From NCBI GenBank assembly GCA_020002185.1, contig CM034534.1, positions 63,551,239-63,615,238 of the forward strand: DNA of 64,000 nucleotides, given 5' to 3'. How positions within the stretch are numbered: position 1 is the stretch's first letter; each line of letters begins with the position of its first letter. Below are positions 55,115 through 64,000 of the stretch, one piece after another. The stretch comes from Paraescarpia echinospica (lineage: Eukaryota; Annelida; Polychaeta; Sabellida; Siboglinidae). Under the pieces are notes generated by a model. The model saw only the letters and a list, made by a program, of their open reading frames with translations, was not told the origin of the DNA and searched no databases. Made by a program: the position numbers and the translations under genes.

Positions 55115-56221
55115 TTTTGGAGGGAGTTACAACAGTCAACACGTACCCTCTGTTGATTTGGTATATCAAAGTACAAGTGAAACACCTACCCTCTGTTGGT
55201 TTGGTACATCAAAGTACAAGTGAAACACCTACCCTCTGTTGGTTTGGTACATCAAAGTACAAGTGAAACACCTACCCTCTGTTGGTTTGGTACATCAAAG
55301 TACAAGTGAAACACCTACCCTCTGTTGGTTTGGTACATCAAAGTACAAGTGAAACACCTACCCTCTGTTGGTTTGGTATATCAAAGTACAAGTGAAACAC
55401 CTACCCTCTGGTGGTTTGGTACATCAAAGTACAAGTGAAACACCTACCCTCTGTTGGTTTGGTACATCAAAGTACAAGTGAAACACCTACCCTCTGGTGG
55501 TTTGGTACATCAAAGTACAAGTGAAACACCTACCCTCTGTTGGTTTGGTACATCAAAGTACAAGTGAAACACCTACCCTCTGTTGGTTTGGTATATCAAA
55601 GTACAAGTGAAACACCTACCCTCTGTTGGTTTGGTATATCAAAGTACAAGTGAAACACCTACCCTCTGTTGGTTTGGTACATCAAAGTACAAGTGAAACA
55701 CCTACCCTCTGTTGGTTTGGTACATCAAAGTACAAGTGAAACACCTACCCTCTGTTGGTTTGGTATATCAAAGTACAAGTGAAACACCTACCCTCTGTTG
55801 GTTTGGTACATCAAAGTACAAGTGAAACACCTACCCTCTGTTGGTTTGGTATATCAAAGTACAAGTGAAACACCTACCCTCTGTTGGTTTGGTACATCAA
55901 AGTACAAGTGAAACACCTACCCTCTGTTGGTTTGGTACATCAAAGTACAAGTGAAACACCTACCCTCTGTTGGTTTGGTATATCAAAGTACAAGTGAAAC
56001 ACCTACCCTCTGTTGGTTTGGTACATCAAAGTACAAGTGAAACACCTACCCTCTGTTGGTTTGGTACATCAAAGTACAAGTGAAACACCTACCCTCTGTT
56101 GGTTTGGTATATCAAAGTACAAGTGAAACACCTACCCTCTGTTGGTTTGGTATATCAAAGTACAAGTGAAACACCTACCCTCTGTTGGTTTGGTACATCA
56201 AAGTACAAGTGAAACACCTAC
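55115..56221 (-). repeat. 43-bp minisatellite derived from the splice donor of the SH3 exon
   Basis: The plus-strand unit CTCTGTTGGTTTGGTACATC plus AAAGTACAAGTGAAACACCT and ACC is repeated about 25 times and ends at the exon at 56222. Read on the minus strand, every unit begins AGGGTAGGTGTTTCACTTG, the same as the real donor AGG|GTAGGTGTTTCACTTG. Confidence 0.95.
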
Positions 56222-56296
56222 CCTTCTACTCTTTGACTTCAGCAGAGCAATCTCCTCAATGAAGCTGGCGGGGATGTATCCCTTCTTGCCGTGAAC
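56222..56296 (-). CDS. SH3 domain second half (RIM-BP-like)
   Basis: Twenty-five codons read VHGKKGYIPASFIEEI, then ALLKSKSRR. The GYIP-F motif forms the end of the SH3 binding surface. The acceptor is CTTCCCTGCAG. The donor AGG|GTAGGT is the seed of the adjacent array. Confidence 0.85.
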
Positions 56297-57547
56297 CTGC
56301 AGGGAAGACATGGGGATGAAGGAAGGCACAGGGGATGAAGACATAGGTGATGAAAGAAGACACAAGGATGAAGGAAGTAATGGATGAAGGGATATGTAAG
56401 GGATAAAGAAAAACACAGGGGTGAAGGAAGATGTAGGTGATGATGACATGGGGATGAATGAAGACACAAGAGATGAAGTAGGAGAAGAAGGAAGATGTAG
56501 TGGAAGTAGAGGATGAAAGAAGATGGGGATGAAAGAAAACACAGGGGATGAAGGAAGATGTAGGGGTGATTATATAGGGGATGTATCACATCAAGTACCC
56601 TCTTTACAATCACTCAGGTACAATATCAACACTACTATTCCATGATTCGACAGATGGTCTGGTTTCTTGGAATGTGATACTTCACATGGTTTTGGGAGTT
56701 CCCTCTCAGGAAGCTTTTTGTAATCTTTCCAACTATTTTGACTGATTCTTTCATAGTGACTCAGTCATAACAACTTATTTGTTGTGATTAGTAACTCACT
56801 CATAGTGATTCACTCACAGTGACTCACTCATTGTGTCGTACTCATATTGACACGACAGCTGCCAAAAGTATGAGGAACAAATACAAACTGTTTCCTCTGA
56901 GGAAATTGGCACCACTGCTGTTAATTCAGGAATCAATAGTTTTACTGTGAAGGAATAAACCAAAACTGCAGGGAAAAGGTGTGTAGAAAAGATTGGAAGA
57001 TACAAGGAGGGACTGAGAAACATATCTGAGTGAGTGAGTGAGTGAGCGAGTGAGTGAGGGAGAGAGGGAGGGATGGAGGGAGGGAGGGATGGAACGAGAC
57101 AGTGCGTACCTTTCCGTAGTAGAATCCGTCTGTGCCCGGAGGTCCGTAGGTTATGATGATATCTCCTGTACGGAAACTCAGCTCCTGGCGTGGCCGTGTC
57201 AGAGCAGACAGCTTGCACGGCGTGTAGTCATACACAGCCATGAACTGTGGGCACAGAAAGGGTTAATGCAGACTGCATCATATGACACTGACCAAGACAG
57301 TCTGCTTCATATTCCGTATGTATATATATATATATACATGACTGTATAAATATTATGCATGTGTGTGTGTGTGTGTGTGTGTGTGTATGCGTGCGTTTAT
57401 GTACATGCATGAATATGTACTGTGTATGTGTGTCACTGTATGTATGTGTTTGTGTGTGTGTGTCACTATGTGAGTGTGCGTGCACACGCATGTGTGTCAC
57501 TATATGCGTGCGTGCGTGCGTGCGTGTATGTGTGTGAGTGCACATGA

Positions 57548-57578
<31 letters not shown>

Positions 57579-60500
57579 TGCATGCATGTGTGCATGCGAG
57601 TATGTGTGTGGATGCATGTATGTGTTATTGTGTGTGCATTTGTGTGTGTATATGTGTCACTGTATGTGCATGTTGTTACTTACGACGCGTCTCTCCCTCA
57701 GTGTGTCACGACCATCCCCAAGTTTGCGAGGAGAAGAGCCAGGGGTTGAGCCATGCTCTGAGATGCCCTCCTCCCCGGCACTAGAGCGCCCCACAAGCTG
57801 GGGCGCCACCTCGTGGAAAAGGACACTTACAATGGCTGACATCTTGCCGTTCTCAGCCACCGTCTGTCAACAACAACATGGCTGTTATGTCTCCATGGCA
57901 ACCATGCATGTCTCCATGGCAATCATATGTCTCCATGGCAACCACATGTCTTCATGGCAACCATATATCTCCATGGCATCCATACATGTCTCTGCTTCCA
58001 TAGCAACCATTCAAATTAAGCACTGTCATTCATATTACCCTACTTTAGTTCGCACACTGTAACATTGTAAGTGGCTTGTCTGTCTGTAGCAGTTGTTGGA
58101 TCAACTCTGGTCTCTCCAGATATGCTTGAAATACCAGAAAGAGTTACTGAGATGGAACCAAAGTAACTCAGCCAATGACCAAGGTTCTTGCAAACCTACA
58201 CCTATTAAACACGTTTTACAAATATGCTCTCATTACTTTAGAAATCTGGGTTCTTGCAAACCTACCCCAAATACATTTTACAAATAAACCATCCTTAGAA
58301 ATGTGATCCAATGAGATACTGTTTTACAGAGTGGCAGCCAATGGGGGCAGGTGTTACATACCTGTATGCTGAAGCTGTGAGATTTGTGGAGGTCGAGCTG
58401 CTCCACGAGTGCCTTGGTGAGGTGGGCACTGGTCACTGTCAACCTGTCCCGGCTGTCTATACAGATCTACAAGGAAACATTCACTTGTAAATTTAAATTC
58501 AATTCTTTATTTCTAATTTAACAAAGTAGACGTATACAACATTTACATGTGATACATTTCAGAAAGAAAAGGGAGAAAGTTGAAGCACACTGCCTATTAG
58601 CACTTTCCCCCAACATCAATATAACATGTGTATAATATTAATAGTAACCAGAAATGTGTAGTATACATATTTTAGTAACTAAAGAATATACATGAATTGC
58701 AAAAGTGAAATCCACTCCAATTTCCATAACAATAAACAAGTTAATTACATAGTTTGTACTCTTCAAGAACATATATGTACATTTATAACAATTTTGGAAA
58801 TTCCCATAAAAACCTGCGTGACAACCATGCTTGGCTCAATCTCCATGCCAACAATATATATCTCCATCTCTGACAATAATACATGTCTCCATCTCCAAGG
58901 CAACCATAGGTGTCTGTCTCCATGGCAACTATACACATTTCTGTCACAATGGCAACCTTACATGTTTGTCTCCATGACAACCATACATGTCTCCTATAAA
59001 ATAACCATATACATCCCTGTTACCGTGGCTGACATGTGAAAATTGATGTAACCATATTCGGACGACCAACCTTATAACCTTCGACCCTTGACCCATTGTT
59101 GTGGCCGAACTCATCAAGCTTCGGGGTCATCCAACAGAGAAGGACGCTGTGACTTCCCACAATCCTCTCTATATGGAAGTTGGTTGGAGCGTCGGGCTGA
59201 CCTACAATGAGGGAAGAGGACATCTCAACTTGTATAAGACCATACTTTTGTCAACATGAAAGAGACAGTCTGGCCTGCAAGACCTTACCATCGTGTATAG
59301 GTGAGAGACCATCTGACTTGTATGAGACCATACCATCATGTTTAGGACCCCTACCAAAACATTATATATGATGTTATAGAATTCTATTGAAAATCTATAG
59401 AAATCTATAACGTCTGTAGAATTTGATACAAATTGATGTGCCCATACACATTCTATAGATTCTCTATAGACATTCTATAGAATGTTTATTATCATTTCAG
59501 TTCCTATAGAATTCTATACAATATAATATTTTTTATGGAAATTCTACAAAAAAATATAGAAAGAAAGATTATATAGAAAATCTGCAAAAATCCCACACAA
59601 TTTATTCTATAGCATGTATTCAACATATATTCTATAGTATTTCTATAGAATTGTTATGGCATCATCAACTTTTATGGAAATTCCACAGAATTATATAAAA
59701 ACAAATATTATATATATCTTCCACAAAAATCCTATGGAATATATTTTATAGCATGTATTCTATAGACATTCTATAGAATTTATTACTAAGGGGAGATAGA
59801 GAAACAGGATGAGATGGGCAGGACACATGCAGAGTGAGTGAAGACAGACTGTCAAAAAGAGCAAAAAAAGCAGAAGAGGGTGGCAAATGACGAAGAGGAA
59901 GACCAAAGCAGAGATGGAACGACAGCATGAAAAGGGACCTTAAGAGGGCAGGTGTGAACAACCCAGAGTGGCAGGTCATAAGACAGATGGAGGGAAATAA
60001 TGAGAAAAGCAGAAGCTGCTGGGTGATGTAGACCCCACCCCGCTAGGGAGCGAGAGAAAGAAGAGAATAGAGACAGTCTGATTGGTGTAAGACCTTACCG
60101 TCATCTATAGGTGAGGCGAGGGGGACGGCCTGACTGGTGTCGAGAGGTGGAGGGCTCTGTATTGCGGGAGAGGGCAGGCGACGGTGGGCCCGCGGCAGGG
60201 TCGAGGCTCCTGCAGCAAGACCACAAGACAACAGTGAAATACCAGGTACAACTTGACTGAATTAAAGGGTGATATTATATGTTACTGATTCATCTGATTG
60301 GTCATATTCATATTCCATTCATATTAGCCTGAGGATAGCTGTGTTGGCCCGAGGATAGCCGTGTTGGCCCGAGGTCATTCATGTTACTATAAATTCCCAC
60401 AATCATTTGGTGTGCTGGTGTCTTTGCCAACATGTGGTGTGCTTGCAATTATTTACTGTTGGTGAAGTCAGCCAATACAGATGAACTGGGCCAATATGGA

Positions 60501-60983
60501 TTCGGACTATGCGTCATGCAGCAATATGGGTGGGAAAGCAATGTTACTAATCGGCCATTTATGTGATATTCATATTTACGATTCTACATCAGCGAAGTCT
60601 TATTACAGAATGTCAGTGACATAGTGGAGACATCTTTTATTTCTTCAATCTTTTGAATACCAAATGAATATCAAAACAAATTATTATGAAAATATTATTA
60701 TTAAGAAAAATGAAGTATATTTAGTTGTTGTACCCTGTTCTGTTAAATAATTAATCTAAAATAACAAACATTTGATCCAAACATTTAATAAAAACCGTAC
60801 CTGAGAAATGTGCACCCCCTGGTGTTGGCGACTGGAATGCCGGATGGCTGCCTGGTCGTGTTGACCTTGGGGTCACAGCCGCAGGAAGTGCAGATAACTG
60901 ACCCGAGAATGCTGGGTGCGCCCCCTTAAACTTGTGGGTGCGAGCTGGGAAGTCTCGAAGGTCAGAAGTCGGGGTGACTGGGG
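56222..60983 (-). CDS. RIM-binding-protein-like scaffold (FN3 and SH3), seven exons seen
   Basis: Exons in transcript order: 60983-60801, 60209-60099, 59201-59071, 58466-58362, 57863-57684, 57244-57110, 56296-56222. All have GT/AG borders, and phases agree throughout. The product has Pro/Ser-rich linkers, then a fibronectin III domain (APTNFHIERIVGSHSVLLCW ... EGYK, next exon ALVEQLDLHKSHSFSIQ, then TVAENGK). A polar linker follows, then an SH3 domain (FMAVYDYTPCKLS, LSFRTGDIIITYG, TDGFYYGK, VHGKKGYIPASFIEEI). FN3 followed by an SH3 that begins with the FxA-DY motif and carries DGFYYG fits RIM-binding proteins. These link presynaptic Ca channels and RIM at active zones. Other FN3-SH3 adaptors are possible. 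Both ends of the gene lie beyond this stretch or were not found. Confidence 0.6.
56297..57109 (-). other. Intron with simple repeats
   Basis: The plus strand carries a purine-rich GATGAAGGAAGA-type repeat at about 56310-56560 and GAGT/GGAG repeats at about 57028-57095, next to the donor of the SH3 exon. Confidence 0.7.
57110..57244 (-). CDS. SH3 domain first half (RIM-BP-like)
   Basis: Forty-five codons read FMAVYDYTPCKLSALTRPRQ and on to PPGTDGFYYGK. The DY-P and acidic GTDGFYYG loops are typical SH3 ligand-binding parts. Phase 0 at both ends. The split inside the domain matches the continuation in the next exon. Confidence 0.88.
57320..57665. repeat. (TG)n / (CGTG)n microsatellite region
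   Basis: Mixed TG, TGCG and TATG repeats fill most of the intron between the SH3 exon and the FN3-linker exon. Long Cys/Val frames are artefacts. Confidence 0.92.
57684..57863 (-). CDS. End of FN3 domain and polar linker
   Basis: Sixty codons read TVAENGKMSAIVSVLFHEVA, then a Ser/Gly-rich linker to DTLRERRV. The VAENGKMS segment is the G-strand region of the FN3 fold. The donor is GTC|GTAAGT. Confidence 0.75.
57880..58010. repeat. Short array of TCTCCATGGCAACCAT
   Basis: About five imperfect units of GTCTCCATGGCAACCAT are present. A similar cluster lies in a neighbouring intron at about 58840-59000. The core is one base from an RFX X-box. Confidence 0.8.
58362..58466 (-). CDS. FN3 domain middle
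   Basis: Thirty-five codons read ICIDSRDRLTVTSAHLTKAL, then VEQLDLHKSHSFSIQ. The L-x-L pattern before SFSIQ is the typical F-strand of FN3. Phase 0 at both ends. Confidence 0.72.
58840..59000. repeat. Second short array of TCTCCATGGCAACCAT-like units
   Basis: About eight decayed units share CATGTCTCCAT and GGCAACCAT with the array at 57880-58010. The array sits in the intron before the FN3 exon ending at 59071. Confidence 0.75.
59071..59201 (-). CDS. FN3 domain start
   Basis: The exon reads QPDAPTNFHIERIVGSHSVL, then LCWMTPKLDE and SRVEGYK. P-x-P at the start and the conserved Trp of the B-strand mark FN3. The donor TATAAG|GTTGGT is weaker than the others and the exon end is therefore less certain. 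Confidence 0.7.
59340..59790. repeat. AT-rich cluster of TTCTATAGAA palindromes
   Basis: Words related to the palindrome TTCTATAGAA recur more than ten times (for example CATTCTATAGAATGT). They probably belong to a decayed repeat element. Confidence 0.6.
59795..60055 (+). pseudogene. LINE reverse-transcriptase C-terminal relic
   Basis: The plus strand reads RMRWAGHMQ, then after a shift SEDRLSKRAKKAEE and RRGRPKQRWNDSMKRDLKRA, then a stop followed by CCCACCCCGCTAGGGAGCGA. The RWAGH ... GRP-K-RW-D pattern is the usual end of reverse transcriptases from several LINE clades. It is opposite in strand to the host gene and lies in its intron. Confidence 0.7.
60099..60209 (-). CDS. Pro-rich linker exon
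   Basis: It reads ASTLPRAHRRLPSPAIQSPP and on to ASPIDD. The acceptor is TTGCTGCAG and the donor GACG|GTAAGG, with phases joining its neighbours. There is no fold. Possible SH3 or WW ligand motifs such as QSPPPL. Confidence 0.6.
60801..60983 (-). CDS. Pro/Ser/Thr-rich linker exon
   Basis: It reads PVTPTSDLRDFPARTHKFKG and on to FQSPTPGGAHFS. The acceptor is TATTCTGTGCAG and the donor CTCAG|GTACGG. It is preceded on the minus strand by the 20-bp array. The frame stays open into that array, which is why a huge false frame covers this exon. Confidence 0.6.
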
Positions 60984-61004
60984 CTGCACAGAATATGGCA
61001 AATA

Positions 61005-64000
61005 CATTAATAATATAACAAATACAGTGATGATATAACAAATCCGGTGATGACATAACAAATACGGTGATGACATAACAAATGCGGTGATAATATAACA
61101 AATACGGTGATGACATAACAAATACGGTGATGACATAACAAATGCGGTGATAATATAACAAATACGGTGATGACATAAAAAATACGGTGATGACATAACA
61201 AATACGGTGATGACATAACAAATACGGTGATGACATAACAAATACGGTGATAATATAACAAATACGGTGATGACATAACAAATACGGTGATGACATAACA
61301 AATACGGTGATGACATAACAAATACGGTGATGACATAACAAATACGGTGATGACATAACAAATACGGTGATGACATAACAAATACGGTGATGACATAACA
61401 AATACGGTGATGACATAACAAATACGGTGATGACATAACAAATACGGTGATGATGACATAACAAATACGGTGATGACATAACAAATACGGTGATGACATA
61501 ACAAATACGGTGATGACATAACAAATGCGGTGATGGTGATGACATAACAAATACGGTGATGACATAACAAATACGGTGATGACATAACAAATACGGTGAT
61601 GACATAACAAATACGGTGATGACATAACAAATACGGTGATGACATAACAAATACGGTGATGATATAACAAATACGGTGATGATATAACAAATACGGTGAT
61701 GACATAACAAATACGGTGATGACATAACAAATACGGTGATGACATAACAAATACGGTGATGACATAACAAATACGGTGATGACATAACAAATACGGTGAT
61801 GACATAACAAATACGGTGATGACATAACAAATGCGGTGATCGGTGATGACATAACAAATACGGTGATGACATAACAAATACGGTGATGACATAACAAATG
61901 CGGTGATGATATAACAAATACGGTGATGACATAACAAATACGGTGATGACATAACAAATACGGTGATGACATAACAAATACGGTGATGACATAACAAATA
62001 CGGTGATGACATAACAAATACGGTGATGACATAACAAATGCGGTGATGACATAACAAATACGGTGATGACATAACAAATACGGTGATGACATAACAAATA
62101 CGGTGATGACATAACAAATACAAATACGGTGATGACATAACAAATACGGTGATGACATAACAAATACGCTGATGATATAACAAATATGGTGATGATGTAA
62201 CAAATACGGTGATGACATAACAAATACGGTGATGACATAACAAATACGCTGATGATATAACAAATATGGTGATGATGTAACAAATACAGTGATGATGTAA
62301 CAAATAGTGATGATGTAACAAATACAGTGATGATGTAACAAATACAGTGATGATGTAACAAATACAGTGATGATGTAACAAATACGGTGATGATGTAACA
62401 AATACAGTGATGATATAACAAATATGGTGATGATGTAACAAATACAGTGATGATATAACAAATACGCTGATGACATAACAAATACGGTGATGATATAACA
62501 AATACGGTGATGATGTAACAAATACAGTGATGATGTAACAAATACGGTGATGATGTAACAAATACAGTGATGATGTAACAAATACAGTGATGACATAACA
62601 AATACGGTGATGACATAACAAATACGGTGATAATATAACAAATACGGTGATGACATAACAAATGCGGTGATAATATAACAAATACGGTGATGACATAACA
62701 AATACGGTGATGACATAACAAATACGCTGATGACATAACAAATACGGTGATGACATAACAAATACGGTGATGACATAACAAATACGGTGATGACATAACA
62801 AATACGGTGATGACATAACAAATACGGTGATGATATAACAAATACGGTGATGATGTAACAAATACAGAGATGATGTAACAAATACGGTGATGATGTAACA
62901 AATACAGTGATGATGTAACAAATACAGTGATGACATAACAAATACAGTGATGACATAACAAATACGGTGATAATATAACAAATACGGTGATGACATAACA
63001 AATGCGGTGATAATATAACAAATACGGTGATGACATAACAAATACGGTGATGACATAACAAATACGGTGATGACATAACAAATACGGTGATGACATAACA
63101 AATACGGTGATGACATAACAAATACGCTGATGACATAACAAATACGGTGATGACATAACAAATGCGGTGATCATATAACAAATACGGTGATGACATAACA
63201 AATACGGTGATGACATAACAAATACGGTGATGACATAACAAATGCGGTGATGATATAACAAATACGGTGATGACATAACAAATACGGTGATGACATAACA
63301 AATACGCTGATGATATAACAAATATGGTGATGATGTAACAAATACGGTGATGACATAACAAATACGGTGATGACATAACAAATACGGTGATGACATAACA
63401 AATACGCTGATGATATAACAAATATGGTGATGATGTAACAAATAGTGATGATGTAACAAATAGTGATGATGTAACAAATACAGTGATGATGTAACAAATA
63501 CGGTGATGATGTAACAAATACAGTGATGATATAACAAATATGGTGATGATGTAACAAATACAGTGATGATATAACAAATACGCTGATGACATAACAAATA
63601 CGGTGATGATATAACAAATACGGTGATGATGTAACAAATACAGTGATGATGTAACAAATACGGTGATGATGTAACAAATACAGTGATGATGTAACAAATA
63701 CGGTGATGACATAACAAATACGGTGATGACATAACAAATACGGTGATGACATAACAAATATGCTGATGATATAACAAATATGGTGATGATGTAACAAATA
63801 CAGTGATGATGTAACAAATACAGTGATGATGTAACAAATACAGTGATGACATAACAAATATGGTGATGATGTAACAAATACGGTGATGACATAACAAATA
63901 CGCTGATGACATAACAAATACGGTGATGACATAACAAATACGGTGATGACATAACAAATACGCTGATGATATAACAAATACGGTGATGATGTAACAAATA
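61005..64000. repeat. 20-bp minisatellite, about 150 copies, reaching the window end
   Basis: The unit AACAAATACGGTGATGACAT has variants GATATA, GATGTA, TAATAT and AGTGATG. Blocks recur, for example 62160-62520 and 63300-63640. The minus strand has no stop in any frame, and since 20 is not a multiple of 3 the frames give 20-residue periodic peptides over more than 1000 codons. This is not a gene. Confidence 0.96.

Noticed and set aside
60751..63957. A 1068-codon minus-strand frame and overlapping 762- and 996-codon frames
   Set aside because: They are 20-residue periodic translations of a 20-bp minisatellite that lacks minus-strand stops. The real exon at 60801-60983 only happens to be in frame with one of them.

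Overview
The window is animal nuclear DNA. It carries split genes with GT-AG introns, endogenised virus-like genes, LINE and hAT relics, and a very heavy load of minisatellites. The genes suggest a marine invertebrate, but nothing here names the species. A run of exactly 1000 Ns (27482-28481) is an assembly gap beside a 16-bp minisatellite.

Left end (1-10512): a GC-rich, decaying adintovirus / Polinton (Maverick)-like element on the + strand. In order it has a retroviral-type integrase with a chromodomain, a small membrane protein, a penton-like capsid protein, a small basic glycine-rich virion protein, a double-jelly-roll-type major capsid protein and an adenain-like cysteine protease. Several genes abut or overlap by a few bases. 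Most are broken by frameshifts or in-frame TAG codons. Everything from inside the membrane-protein gene to the end of the non-coding tail (1629-6070) is repeated head to tail as 6071-10512. The unit is 4442 bp, the two copies look identical, and the junction has a 2-bp microhomology. No DNA polymerase or packaging ATPase is visible.

Middle (10513-32725): AT-rich DNA with a gene or pseudogene whose last exon encodes a domain like the P2X7 intracellular ballast domain. The 3' end of that gene lies in a diverged tandem duplication. A third, partial copy was split by an internally deleted hAT transposon (20135-21873) with a perfect 8-bp target-site duplication. Two other short inverted-repeat elements, a possible transporter first exon, a degenerate coding relic and a 5'-truncated LINE (about 30180-32725) follow.

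Ornithine aminotransferase (33044-47280, + strand): seven exons in phase cover the protein from before the substrate-binding region to the stop codon. The N-terminal exons are not seen. Nearly every intron is filled with minisatellites, and several arrays consist of repeated copies of the adjacent exon-intron junction. A near full-length CR1/L2-like LINE (about 41000-45441) has split one such array. This LINE itself contains an internally expanded 28-bp repeat with no stop codon in any of six frames.

Right end (47281-64000): the OAT 3' region, several further minisatellites, then seven in-phase exons of a minus-strand gene (60983 down to 56222). They encode proline-rich linkers, a fibronectin type III domain and an SH3 domain, best read as a RIM-binding-protein-like presynaptic scaffold. 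About 3 kb of a 20-bp minisatellite fills the end of the window. Long reading frames inside the minisatellites are by-products of repeat units lacking stop codons and are not called as genes.
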